Source of the DNA: Flavobacterium sp. TR2
GTDB lineage: Bacteria; Bacteroidota; Bacteroidia; Flavobacteriales; Flavobacteriaceae
Length of the DNA: 64,000 nucleotides
Direction: 5' to 3'
Assembly (NCBI RefSeq): GCF_025252405.1
Contig: NZ_CP104307.1
Location: forward strand, 5,039,311 to 5,103,310
Part shown: in pieces, positions 43,811 to 51,787 of the stretch
Layout of the letters: each line of letters starts with the position of its first letter
How positions within the stretch are numbered: the stretch's first letter is position 1
The notes under the pieces: generated by a model
What the model was told of the DNA's origin: nothing
The model's database searches: none
What the model saw: only the letters and a program-made list of their open reading frames with translations
Program-made: the position numbers and the translations under genes

Positions 43811-44527
43811 ATGACCGACTTAAAAAATAAAAATGCCCTTATTACAGGTGCTGGAAAAGGAATTGGAAAAGCCGTAGCAATTGCTTTGGCAAAAGAAGGC
43901 GTAAACCTGATTTTGGTTTCAAGAACTCAAAAAGATATTGAACAACTGGCTGACGAAGCTTCTAATCTGGGCGTAAAAGCTTTGGCTCTATCAGCTGATG
44001 TTTCGGATATTAATTCTATCAATAAAGCTGTAGAAAAAGCTTTGGCTGAATTTAAACACATTGATATTTTAATCAATAGTGCTGGAATTGCTTCTTTTGG
44101 AAAATTCTTAGAATTAGAGCCAGAAGCTTGGGAAAGAATTATTCAAGTAAATTTAATGGGAACGTACTACACCACTCGTGCCGTTATCCCAAACATGATC
44201 GAAAGACAAACTGGAGACATCATTAATATTTCGTCAACTGCAGGATTAAACGGAAATGCTTTAACAAGTGCTTACAGCGCTTCTAAATTTGCTGTTTTGG
44301 GCTTAACAGATTCTCTCATGCAGGAAATGAGAAAACACAATATTCGTGTTACAGCACTCACGCCAAGTACAGTGGCAACTGATATGGCAAAAGACCTAAA
44401 CTTAACTGACGGAAATCCTGATAAAGTAATGCAGTCTGAAGATATGGCAGATTTAATTATTGCACAGTTAAAATTAAACCGAAGAGTATTTATCAAAAAC
44501 AGCAGTATTTGGTCAACCAACCCATAA
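43811..44527 (+). CDS. Short-chain dehydrogenase, 3-ketoacyl-ACP reductase-like
   Basis: A 238-residue classical SDR. Cofactor motif [15 protein letters not shown] (TGxxxGIG), NSAG, catalytic Ser in IINISSTAG and the YSASK motif (Tyr and Lys) are all present. Arg in SRTQKD after strand 2 fits NADPH preference. FabG-like sequence suggests 3-oxoacyl reduction, but its position outside a fatty-acid cluster leaves the substrate open. Monocistronic or joined to the next gene across an AATTCC repeat. Confidence 0.88.
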   Translation: MTDLKNKNALITGAGKGIGKAVAIALAKEGVNLILVSRTQKDIEQLADEASNLGVKALALSADVSDINSINKAVEKALAEFKHIDILINSAGIASFGKFLELEPEAWERIIQVNLMGTYYTTRAVIPNMIERQTGDIINISSTAGLNGNALTSAYSASKFAVLGLTDSLMQEMRKHNIRVTALTPSTVATDMAKDLNLTDGNPDKVMQSEDMADLIIAQLKLNRRVFIKNSSIWSTNP

Positions 44528-44531
44528 AAAT

Positions 44532-44623
44532 AAATTCCAATTTTTTGAAATTCCAAATTCCAGTTACTTTGAGATTGGAATTTGGGATTTAAATATTGGA
44601 ATTTGGAATTAAATTATTGGAAT
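44532..44623. repeat. AATTCC-family intergenic inverted repeat
   Basis: Words AAATTCCAATTTTTTG, AAATTCCAAATTCC on the left and GGAATTTGGGATTT, GGAATTTGGAATT on the right form a long imperfect hairpin that fills the spacer between the SDR gene and the next gene. Confidence 0.7.
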
Positions 44624-44632
44624 TAAAAAAAC

Positions 44633-45142
44633 ATGATGGAACAATATTTAAGACAATTGGTCGAAATCGAATTTCAGGATAAGAAAGAAATCTTCAGCGG
44701 ATTCTTAATCGATTATTCTGACGAATGGATCTTGCTTCGAAATAATCCTGTAGATTTTATTTTGGATGGTTTTGTCATTCTTAGAAATAAAAACATTGAA
44801 GCTGTAAACCGAGATCATGATTTGGCTTTTACTGAAAAAGTAATTCGTCTGAAAGGATTAAAAATTAATTCTGATGATATTATCCCAATCAAAGATTTAG
44901 CTTCAATTATAAATTACGTTTCGAAGAAATATGGCATTTTTCAAATCGCTAAAAAATCTTCTAAATCTGCCTATTTAGGAAAATTAATAGCATTGAATGA
45001 CGAAGAGTTGACTATTAATTTCTTAGACACAAGAGGTCAGTTTGGCGGAGAATTAGATTTTAATCCCGAAAAAATTCGAGTGATTGAATTTGATACCGAT
45101 TATATTAATTCTTTGAAATTGGTTGTTCCGGATAACGAATGA
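44633..45142 (+). CDS. Conserved cytosolic protein, Sm-like beta-barrel pattern, unknown function
   Basis: A 169-residue protein without signal or membrane segment. Two repeated strand blocks look alike: LVEIEFQDKKEIFSGFLIDYSDEWILLRNN and AYLGKLIALNDEELTINFLDTRGQFGGELDFNPEKIRVIEF, each with the bent-strand pattern of Sm/Lsm-like or PRC-type barrels. ATG 44633 is followed at once by a second ATG (44636); either may be used. Its last 35 coding bases and 9 following bases are duplicated 259 bp downstream. Confidence 0.65.
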   Translation: MMEQYLRQLVEIEFQDKKEIFSGFLIDYSDEWILLRNNPVDFILDGFVILRNKNIEAVNRDHDLAFTEKVIRLKGLKINSDDIIPIKDLASIINYVSKKYGIFQIAKKSSKSAYLGKLIALNDEELTINFLDTRGQFGGELDFNPEKIRVIEFDTDYINSLKLVVPDNE

Positions 45143-45410
45143 TTATTAAAAGCAAAAGTGACCAATTCGAAAAAGGATTGTTTTTTTTTTGCAAGCTTCG
45201 GAGAAGCGAAATATTTCTAGCAAAGGATAAATGTTTACAACATAAAGCTCCAGAGGAGCGACATATTTTTTTAATAGAAATGTCGCTCCTACGGAGCTTT
45301 TTTTATTTGTCCTATTGTAATTCTATAAATATTTTGCCCCACTGGGGCTTTACAGATAAAATAAATATTCTTTGAAATTAGTTGTTCCGGATAATGAATG
45401 ATTATTAAAA
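45108..45410. repeat. 44-bp direct repeats (gene 3' end) flanking a REP-like insertion
   Basis: The bases 45108-45151, which cover the end and stop of the preceding gene, recur at 45367-45410 with only two substitutions (42 of 44 identical). Between them lie 215 bp of repeat-type DNA with several GC-rich hairpins. The unit is followed by the gene's apparent terminator. It looks like an insertion accompanied by duplication of the target gene's 3' end. Confidence 0.85.
45244..45300. repeat. REP-like long hairpin (GGAGCGACAT / ATGTCGCTCC)
   Basis: Arms of 21 bp (45244-45264 and 45280-45300) pair at 19 positions; key words are AAAGCTCC, GGAGCGACAT, ATGTCGCTCC and GGAGCTTT. Weaker related units flank it (TTCGGAGAAGCGAAATATTT; TATTTTGCCCCACTGGGGC). 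This type of element is common between genes in flavobacteria. Confidence 0.8.
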
Positions 45411-45415
45411 AACAG

Positions 45416-45450
45416 AAAAAGCCCTTTTTTACTTAAAAAGGGCTTTTTTT
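45416..45450 (+). terminator. Rho-independent terminator
   Basis: AAAAAGCCCTTTTT / AAAAAGGGCTTTTT stem, short loop and T-run, downstream of the inserted repeat unit. Confidence 0.85.
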
Positions 45451-45457
45451 ATGTGTA

Positions 45458-45490
45458 AACTTTGTCAAAGTTTGAAACTTTGACAAAGTT
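45458..45490. repeat. CTTTGTCAAAG-family perfect hairpin, second copy
   Basis: Differs only in its centre base from the element at 40449-40481. It lies 15 bp beyond the mtaB stop, so it may end mtaB transcription. Confidence 0.7.
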
Positions 45491-45504
45491 CCTAAAATCA
45501 TCAA

Positions 45505-46839
45505 TTAAGCTTCTGCCAGTTTATTCAAAAACTCAATGCGAACACTTCCGTCTTCATCAATTTTAGTTAAATTAATTTCTTTCAGCGTATTTACCAATTC
45601 TGGATTCCAAGGCGTTTTTACTTTTACATAGTTTTCAGTAAATCCGTGAATGTATCCTTCTTTATTTTCACTTTCAAAAAGAACAGTTCTGTTTGTTCCC
45701 AATTGGCTTTCATAAAAAGCACGGCGTTTTTTAACTGACAAACCGCGAAGCATTTTACTGCGTTTAGCGCGAACATTTGAAGGAACAACTCCTTCCATGT
45801 CTGCGGCTTCTGTATTGTCTCTTTCCGAATAGGTAAAAACGTGCAGATACGAAATATCTAAATCGTTCAGAAAATGATACGTTTCTAAGAAATGCTCATC
45901 TGTTTCTCCTGGAAAACCGACAATAACGTCTACACCAATACACGCATGAGGCATTACTTCTCGAATTTTAGCAACGCGATCAATATACACTTCACGCAAA
46001 TAACGGCGTTTCATTAATTTCAAAATATCATTGCTTCCTGATTGCAGCGGAATATGAAAATGCGGCACAAAAGTTCGGCTTTGAGAAACAAATTCGATCG
46101 TTTCGTTTTTCAATAAATTGGGTTCAATAGAAGAAATTCTCAGACGTTCGATTCCTTCTACTTTATCTAAAGCCTGAACTAAATCCAGAAAAGTATGTTC
46201 GTGTTTTTTATTTCCGAACTCTCCTTTTCCGTAATCTCCAATATTTACACCTGTTAAAACAATTTCACGAATATTTTGAGCCGAAATTTCTTTGGCATTT
46301 TTCAATACATTTTCTAAAGCATCGCTTCTTGAAATTCCTCTCGCTAACGGAATTGTGCAATAGGTACATTTATAATCGCAGCCGTCTTGAACTTTCAAAA
46401 ATGCTCTTGTACGATCACCGATAGAATAACTTCCTACGTAGAAATCTGCTTCGGCAATTTCGCATGAATGAACTTCGCCCATATCATTTTTGCTTAAATC
46501 ATGGATATAGTCGGTGATTTTGAATTTTTCTGTAGCGCCTAAAACCAAATCAACTCCATCAACCGCAGCCAATTCTTCTGGTTTCAGTTGTGCATAACAG
46601 CCTACAGCAGCAACAAAAGCTTTTTCGTTAAGCTTCATTGCTTTCTTGACAACCTGTTTAAATTGTTTATCGGCATTTTCTGTTACAGAGCAGGTATTAA
46701 TCACATAGATATCTGCAACATCTTCAAAATCGACGCGGTCAAAACCTTCGTCATTAAAACTTCTGGCAATTGTAGAGGTTTCTGAAAAATTCAGTTTACA
46801 ACCCAGCGTATAAAAGGCAACTTTCTTTCTATTTTCCAT
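45505..46839 (-). CDS. mtaB: tRNA t6A37 methylthiotransferase MtaB
   Basis: A 444-residue radical-SAM methylthiotransferase that converts t6A37 to ms2t6A in ANN-reading tRNAs. The N-terminal UPF0004 domain binds one Fe-S cluster through Cys in YTLGCKLNFSE, NTCSVTE and AAVGCYAQ; the radical-SAM cluster motif is DGCDYKCTYCTIP. The C-terminal TRAM-like part is shorter and ends with a strand-rich region (RTVLFESENKEGYIHGFTENYVKV). GCKLN rather than GCQMN separates it from MiaB. It is monocistronic. Confidence 0.94.
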   Translation of the reverse strand: MENRKKVAFYTLGCKLNFSETSTIARSFNDEGFDRVDFEDVADIYVINTCSVTENADKQFKQVVKKAMKLNEKAFVAAVGCYAQLKPEELAAVDGVDLVLGATEKFKITDYIHDLSKNDMGEVHSCEIAEADFYVGSYSIGDRTRAFLKVQDGCDYKCTYCTIPLARGISRSDALENVLKNAKEISAQNIREIVLTGVNIGDYGKGEFGNKKHEHTFLDLVQALDKVEGIERLRISSIEPNLLKNETIEFVSQSRTFVPHFHIPLQSGSNDILKLMKRRYLREVYIDRVAKIREVMPHACIGVDVIVGFPGETDEHFLETYHFLNDLDISYLHVFTYSERDNTEAADMEGVVPSNVRAKRSKMLRGLSVKKRRAFYESQLGTNRTVLFESENKEGYIHGFTENYVKVKTPWNPELVNTLKEINLTKIDEDGSVRIEFLNKLAEA

Positions 46840-47326
46840 AATTTGTCTTAAATTAATGAAATCGTTGTCAAAAAATTTAAGGCTGCAAATTTACAAACAA
46901 TATTCATCAAAAGAAAGCAATTAACGCACATCCAATCAATAATTTGCGCCAATGGTAATTTAAGACATTCAAAACTTGCAGTCAATTGCATTATTTTTAA
47001 AAAAGTTTTTACAGAAAAATTTAAGATTTTGGCGTTCTGATAAGAATAAAACGACAAAAACCATCGATTAAGTGCAAATTTTATCGATTAAATACGTTTT
47101 TTTCGGTTTTAAATTCAAAATTTCTTACATTTACCATTGTTACGAATCAAGTTGCCAATAAATTCATATTAAAGAATTTTAGTAAGCTTTAATTAATTTA
47201 ATAATAATTCGGGCATAACAATTTTGAATTTTACTCGTTATGTTGTTGTTTTGTGTTACAAAATGAAATGGGAAAGCCGAAAACCAAAGAGAGTAGGCAA
47301 AATTATAATAACAAATACCACGCTTT
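46840..47326. other. Divergent intergenic region, 487 bp, with paired direct repeats
   Basis: No coding frame is convincing. It holds the mtaB promoter at the left, two copies of ATCGATTAA (47063-47071 and 47083-47091) exactly 20 bp apart, and an AT-rich leader of the next gene with several T-rich tracts. The repeats have operator-like spacing but lie about 240 bp from the start codon. A long 5' leader or small RNA gene is possible; no clear terminator supports either. Confidence 0.5.
46886..46893 (-). promoter_or_regulatory. -7 promoter element (TAAATTTG on minus strand) for mtaB
   Basis: The plus strand reads CAAATTTA; exact TAnnTTTG match, 47 bases before the mtaB start. Confidence 0.5.
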
Positions 47327-47851
47327 ATGAAAGCATTTTTACCCACGATCTGCTTGATGTTCTTAACCCTATTTAGTTCGCAAGCGCAAACTAATGCACC
47401 AGCCGCAAATGCAAATCCATTTCCTACTATTAGCACATTGACGACTTGGGCAAGCTTTAACTCACAACAGCAATTTGACGTTGCTATTCGTGCAGTTGGG
47501 TTTAAGTTTGAAGTTAAAGAACCAGGTGAAGGATCTACAGCTTATACCTACATTCGTAAAGTAACTGTTAATGAAGTAAACTATACGGATAGAATTGTAT
47601 ACAGAATTACAAACAACAATTCTGCAAGTATCATTTCTTTAGTAACGGCTTCAACTGATTTGGTTAGCTTGTACACACCACAATTGGCAAGCTTCAAAAA
47701 CAACAACTGTAAAACTGAAATGTCTAAAGACAAAAACACAACTTGCAGCTGTTACGAAAGCGCAAATTTTGCTATCGATCTTTGCGACGAGCGTGTAAAA
47801 TTAACTATGGGTGACGGAAATAAATACTTTGTTTCTGTAGCTAAAAAATAA
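47327..47851 (+). CDS. Secreted protein with Cys-rich centre, unknown function
   Basis: A 174-residue protein with signal peptide (TICLMFLTLFSSQAQ). The mature part is strand-rich, with YTYIRKVTVNEVNYTDRIVYRITNNN in the middle. Four Cys lie in CKTEMSKDKNTTCSCYE and DLCDERVKLTM, which could form disulfides in the periplasm. No known domain is recognised. Confidence 0.65.
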   Translation: MKAFLPTICLMFLTLFSSQAQTNAPAANANPFPTISTLTTWASFNSQQQFDVAIRAVGFKFEVKEPGEGSTAYTYIRKVTVNEVNYTDRIVYRITNNNSASIISLVTASTDLVSLYTPQLASFKNNNCKTEMSKDKNTTCSCYESANFAIDLCDERVKLTMGDGNKYFVSVAKK

Positions 47852-47869
47852 TATTTAACTCTGATTTGT

Positions 47870-47911
47870 TTCCAAATCTTTACTGACTTTTAAGTATGTA
47901 AAGATTTGGAA
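47870..47911. terminator. Convergent terminator hairpin
   Basis: TTCCAAATCTTTAC / GTAAAGATTTGGAA perfect 14-bp stem between the secreted protein gene and the acetyltransferase gene. Confidence 0.75.
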
Positions 47912-47919
47912 CACATTTC

Positions 47920-48450
47920 TCAGTTTGAGTTTGGATTTTTAAGTTCGTACCAAACTTCCAATTCTTCTTCATATACGAAAGAATTCACAAAGCGAAAACC
48001 TAATTTCTCCAGAATTTTTCTTGAGTTTTCGTTTCCTGCATCTGCGTAAGCGTACAGCACATCTACTTTCATTTCGTTAAAAGCACGGTTAATAAAAGCT
48101 TTTCCTGCTTCTGTTGCATAACCTTTACCCCAGTGTTTTTCGATAAAACGATATCCTAACTCGTAAAAGTTTTTATGGTTATTGATTTCGTCTGTAATAA
48201 ACTTTATTCCAGACCAGCCAATAAATTCATTCGTTTCTTTTAAAACAACGGCCCATCTTCCTGTTCCGAGATCTTTATATTGTTTGTGGACAAACTTGAT
48301 ATATTCAATGCTTTCGTCAATATGTTTTACAGGTTTGTTTCCAACAAACAGATGCACATTTGGGTTAGAATCCAATTCGAACATTCCTTCAGCATCAGAA
48401 AGCTCAAGTTCACGTAAAATCAGACGTTCTGTTTCAATTGGCTTTTTCAT
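47920..48450 (-). CDS. GNAT acetyltransferase, RimJ/RimL type
   Basis: A 176-residue acetyltransferase of the RimJ/RimL group. ETERLILRELELSDAEGMFELDSNPNVH is the usual N-terminal start; acetyl-CoA pocket GKGYATEAGKAFINRAF (motif A), then the late helix NENSRKILEKLGFRFV. Members acetylate protein N-termini or small amines; the substrate is not known. It is 6 bp behind the Cof phosphatase gene, so it is the second gene of an operon. Confidence 0.88.
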   Translation of the reverse strand: MKKPIETERLILRELELSDAEGMFELDSNPNVHLFVGNKPVKHIDESIEYIKFVHKQYKDLGTGRWAVVLKETNEFIGWSGIKFITDEINNHKNFYELGYRFIEKHWGKGYATEAGKAFINRAFNEMKVDVLYAYADAGNENSRKILEKLGFRFVNSFVYEEELEVWYELKNPNSN

Positions 48451-48456
48451 TTTAGT

Positions 48457-49260
48457 TTAGTTTAAAATATAACGCGTTACTACCTCAGCAACGCCATCAT
48501 CATTATTTGAAGATACGATTAAATCTGCTTTGTCACGCAATTCAGGCGTTACATTGTCAACCCAAACTCCTAAACCGGCATATTCGATCATCGTTAAATC
48601 ATTTCCTGCATTACCTACCGCGATAATTTCACTTTGGTGAATACCCAATTTATCAGCTAAAAACTTTATACTTGCCGCTTTGTCAATACCTTGCTGTGCC
48701 GCTTCTAAGAAAAATGGCTTTGACATCGAAACGCTTAAATGCGACATTTCATCTTTTAAATCATTTTCTAAAGTTTTTAAATACGCTGGCTCTTGAAGCA
48801 AAATACATTTAACCGCTGGTCTGTCTACATAATCTTTAAAGCTTGACACTTTATGATGCGCCATTCCTGTAATCTCTTTTTCGACTTCAATAAATTCAGA
48901 ATCCGTTTCGCTGATAATTTCGTCATCCAAATACGTAATGATATGCGTATTATTCTTCACGCTATAATCATATAGCGCATGAATTTGCTCTACAGTTAGT
49001 TTCTGCTCAAACAAAACCAAATCATCTTTAACACGGCTGATTATGGCCCCGTTAAACGAAATCATATACGAATCGTTTAAATCGAGTTCCAGCTCTTTAG
49101 CATAGGCTGTCATTGCTGTAGTTGGCCTTCCCGAAGCCAAAACCACATAAACGCCTCTTGCCTGCGCTTCTAATAGCACTTTTTTGTTTAAATCTGAAAT
49201 TCTGTGATCGTCTGTCAACAAGGTATCATCCATGTCGAGCACTAACATTTTATATTGCAT
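48457..49260 (-). CDS. Cof-type HAD-IIB phosphatase
   Basis: A 267-residue haloacid-dehalogenase phosphatase with a C2 cap. Catalytic motif I is LDMDDTLLTDD, motif II ASGRPTTA, and motif IV GNAGNDLTMIEYAGLGVWV. Such Cof/YbiV-like enzymes dephosphorylate sugar phosphates, FMN or PLP. First gene of a pair with the GNAT gene. Confidence 0.9.
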   Translation of the reverse strand: MQYKMLVLDMDDTLLTDDHRISDLNKKVLLEAQARGVYVVLASGRPTTAMTAYAKELELDLNDSYMISFNGAIISRVKDDLVLFEQKLTVEQIHALYDYSVKNNTHIITYLDDEIISETDSEFIEVEKEITGMAHHKVSSFKDYVDRPAVKCILLQEPAYLKTLENDLKDEMSHLSVSMSKPFFLEAAQQGIDKAASIKFLADKLGIHQSEIIAVGNAGNDLTMIEYAGLGVWVDNVTPELRDKADLIVSSNNDDGVAEVVTRYILN

Positions 49261-49355
49261 TTTTTCTTTGTTCAGTTTTTAGCGCTCAGTCATGATGTGC
49301 AATTATAGCATAAAACTATCACTGAAACACTCCATACTGAACACTGAATACTTTT

Positions 49356-49574
49356 TTATAAGCTCATTCTAAATTCTTCAATTACAGGATTTGCTTTTGC
49401 AAAATCAGTTTCTTGAATAAAAACTTCAACTGCCAAATCTGTCTGTCCAAAACCTCCCAAACGAGCCGATTGAATGTTATCTTTTTTTACCGTTTCTACA
49501 CCAGCCTCTTCTAATCTTTCTTGCAAAGCAATTGCTAATACTTCGCTTCCCGAAAACACTTTCATTAATCCCAT
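49356..49574 (-). CDS. DUF2007-type small protein
   Basis: A 72-residue cytosolic protein with the DUF2007 (putative signal-transducing) pattern: KVFSGSEVLAIALQERLEEAGVETVKKDN, then LAVEVFIQETDFAKANPVIEEF. This is an alpha/beta ferredoxin-like fold in the family. No motif indicates an enzyme. It lies 95 bp before the half-helicase gene's stop on the same strand. Confidence 0.8.
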   Translation of the reverse strand: MGLMKVFSGSEVLAIALQERLEEAGVETVKKDNIQSARLGGFGQTDLAVEVFIQETDFAKANPVIEEFRMSL

Positions 49575-49669
49575 AATATCGTTATAGTTATTCTACTTTT
49601 AAAAAAATCCAAAATCCCGCTTTTCAGTAACTTATACTTAAAGGCGGGACTGTAAACTGTGATTATATA

Positions 49670-50329
49670 TTATTCTTCTTCAATATCTTCTTCGTCTTCA
49701 TCAAGCTCCTCACCTTCTTCATCCATATCAAATAAATAAGGTTCGATCATGATTTTGTCTGCCAAAATTTCAATTCGTTCTGTCAGAGTTTCTGTAAAAA
49801 TAATTCGCTGCACTTTGGCAATACTGTTTGAAATGCGAGTGATTTTTGGATCATGGCGCAATTTCAAAATTGGATCTGCATCGTCTATAATAAACATTTT
49901 AAGCCGATTTACGTTGTAACCCGCTGTACTAAACATATCGTTCAATTTGGTTGGCGTACCAATTAAAACATCAATTCCTGTAGAAACGTAGTTTTTATCA
50001 TAATCCATATCGCCTTTGTCGTGCACGCCGTAAACTTCAAGATTAGTATATTTTCCAAACTTCTCAAAAAGTTCAACCATTGCAGTCATTTTCTCTTTAT
50101 CCTCAACAATAATTAAAGCGCGAGGCGATTCTTCTGTTTTTCCTGCCAATTGCTGAATTACATTCAATACAATTGTCGTTGTTTTTCCGCTTCCTTTTGG
50201 CGAAACAATTACGCAGTCAGCACCACTTTTTATGGTCGAAAAAGTTTCCATCTGCAAAGCATTAGCTTCTGTCAAACCATTTTCAACTAATCCGTCCTGT
50301 AATTTTTCGTTTATCTTTTTTAGTTTCAT
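49670..50329 (-). CDS. Single-domain DEAD-type ATPase, lacking the second helicase domain
   Basis: A 219-residue protein equal to the first RecA domain of a DEAD-box RNA helicase. Visible: Q-motif-like LTEANALQMETFSTIKSG, Walker A VSPKGSGKTTT, ALIIVEDKEKM (Ia-like), VLIGTPTKLNDM (Ib), and motif II FIIDDADPIL, that is DDAD in place of DEAD. Motif III (SAT) is FTET, and no second RecA domain or HRxGR motif follows; an acidic tail (EEGEELDEDEEDIEEE) ends the protein. It cannot unwind RNA like a full helicase; ATP or RNA binding, or a protein-binding role, remains possible. Confidence 0.82.
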   Translation of the reverse strand: MKLKKINEKLQDGLVENGLTEANALQMETFSTIKSGADCVIVSPKGSGKTTTIVLNVIQQLAGKTEESPRALIIVEDKEKMTAMVELFEKFGKYTNLEVYGVHDKGDMDYDKNYVSTGIDVLIGTPTKLNDMFSTAGYNVNRLKMFIIDDADPILKLRHDPKITRISNSIAKVQRIIFTETLTERIEILADKIMIEPYLFDMDEEGEELDEDEEDIEEE

Positions 50330-50347
50330 TTTTTTTTTATGCTTTAA

Positions 50348-50413
50348 GCTTTAAGCATTAAGCTATAAGCTAAAATAATACAATTTGAAAGCCTAAAGCC
50401 TAATGCTTAAAGC
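50348..50413. repeat. GCTTTAAGC-family inverted repeat
   Basis: GCTTTAAGCATTA (50348-50360) and TAATGCTTAAAGC (50401-50413) are perfect reverse complements in a spacer of GCTTTAAGC and AAGCCTAAAG words. Similar words lie at 8110-8155. Confidence 0.6.
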
Positions 50414-50430
50414 TTATTGCGCGAAGCATC

Positions 50431-51594
50431 TTACTTGCTTGCGAACATTTTTACATCTGTTTCAGAAATTTCGTTTCCTCCCAAAATGATTAATCTTTCT
50501 ACCACATTTCGAAGCTCGCGAATGTTTCCTGTCCAATCGTATTCCTGCAATAATTTAACAGCTTGAGCCGAAAATGATTTAACTGCATTTCCTTGTTCTG
50601 AAGCTATCTTTTCTGTAAAGTGAGAAATTAAAGCTGGAATATCATCGCGTCTTTCATTCAATGGTGGCACTTTAATTAAAATAACTGCCAAGCGGTGGTA
50701 TAAATCTTCACGGAAACGGCCTTCGGCAATTTCTGTTTTTAAGTCCTTATTGGTTGCGGCAACGACACGAACATCTACTTTTATGTCTTTATCGGCTCCA
50801 ACTCGGGTAATCATATTTTCCTGAAGCGCACGCAACACCTTGGCTTGCGCCGAAAGGCTCATGTCTCCAATTTCATCTAAGAAAATAGTTCCTTTGTCAG
50901 CGGCTTCAAACTTTCCCGCACGATCTTTTACAGCCGACGTAAAAGCTCCTTTTACGTGCCCGAACAATTCGCTTTCGATCAATTCACTTGGAATCGCAGC
51001 ACAGTTCACTTCGATTAAAGGAAAACCTGAACGCTCGCTTTTTTCATGCAGCTGATGCGCCACTAATTCTTTTCCAGTTCCGTTTGGACCAGTGATCAAA
51101 ACTCTGGCTTCGGTTGGCGCCACTTTATCAATCATCACTTTGATATGATTAATCGATTCGCTGTCACCAATCATTTCGTAATTTTTGCTGACTTTTTTCT
51201 TCAGTATTTTATTTTCAACTACTAATTGTTTTTTGTCTAAAGCATTACGAACCGTATTCAGCAAACGGTTCAAATCTGGCGGTTTCGATATATAATCAAA
51301 AGCTCCTAAACGCATAGTCTGAATAGCCGTTTCCATGTCGCCATGCCCCGAAATCATCACCATCGGAATTTCTGGTTTTATCTTTTTCACTTCTTCTAAA
51401 ACCTCAACGCCATCCATTTTTGGCATTTTGATGTCGCACAAAACCAAATCGTAATCGTTATTTTTTATTTTTTCAAGTCCCGCAATGCCATCTTCTGCTT
51501 CATCAACCTGATACGAATCATTTTCTTCTGATAAAATTTTTACCAAAACTCTTCTGATTGCCGCTTCGTCTTCTACAATTAGTATTTTACTCAT
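50431..51594 (-). CDS. Sigma-54-interacting response regulator without a DNA-binding domain
   Basis: A 387-residue NtrC-type protein. Receiver domain: ILIVEDEAA, phospho-Asp in LVLCDIKMPKMDG, Lys in YISKP. AAA+ domain: Walker A ITGPNGTGKELVA, the sigma-54 loop as GAFTSA (usual GAFTGA), Walker B GTIFLDEIGDM, sensor and Arg-finger region FREDLYHRLAV, and the lid YDWTGNIRELRNVVERLIILG. It stops 15 residues later (ISETDVKMFASK); the Fis-type HTH found in most members is absent. The start is ATG 51594; an upstream TTG lies within a repeat. It probably activates sigma-54 from solution. Confidence 0.9.
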   Translation of the reverse strand: MSKILIVEDEAAIRRVLVKILSEENDSYQVDEAEDGIAGLEKIKNNDYDLVLCDIKMPKMDGVEVLEEVKKIKPEIPMVMISGHGDMETAIQTMRLGAFDYISKPPDLNRLLNTVRNALDKKQLVVENKILKKKVSKNYEMIGDSESINHIKVMIDKVAPTEARVLITGPNGTGKELVAHQLHEKSERSGFPLIEVNCAAIPSELIESELFGHVKGAFTSAVKDRAGKFEAADKGTIFLDEIGDMSLSAQAKVLRALQENMITRVGADKDIKVDVRVVAATNKDLKTEIAEGRFREDLYHRLAVILIKVPPLNERRDDIPALISHFTEKIASEQGNAVKSFSAQAVKLLQEYDWTGNIRELRNVVERLIILGGNEISETDVKMFASK

Positions 51595-51600
51595 TTTTTT

Positions 51601-51781
51601 AAGGTTCAAAGTTGCAAAGGTTCAAAGTTGCAAAGTTTAAAATCTTTATTTACAATTATACCTTTTTAACCTGTTATATAATATTTCTTCTGGCTGTAGT
51701 GTATTTCTTAAAGTCGCTTTTCTAAGTTACAAAAATTCAAAAAACCTTTGAACCTTTGTCCCTCTGAACCTTTGCAACTTT
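51601..51781. repeat. CAAAGGTTCAAAG / TTTGAACCTTTG inverted-repeat element
   Basis: Tandem AAAGGTTCAAAGTTGC words at the left and AACCTTTGTCCC, GAACCTTTGCAACTT words at the right (51744-51781) pair as an imperfect hairpin that fills the spacer between the NtrC-type gene and the transporter permease gene. Confidence 0.65.
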
Positions 51782-51787
51782 AAACAA

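Noticed and set aside
45160..45370. Insertion sequence or small transposon between the 44-bp repeats
   Set aside because: Only 215 bp, no transposase frame, and flanking repeats are gene sequence; I treat it as a REP-like insert.
45139..45375. 78-residue open frame behind the Sm-like protein gene
   Set aside because: It only translates the REP-like insert and the duplicated gene end; no conserved pattern.
47179..47436. Minus-strand frame overlapping the secreted Cys-rich protein gene
   Set aside because: It runs through the signal-peptide codons of the plus-strand gene and has no start context or recognisable domain.
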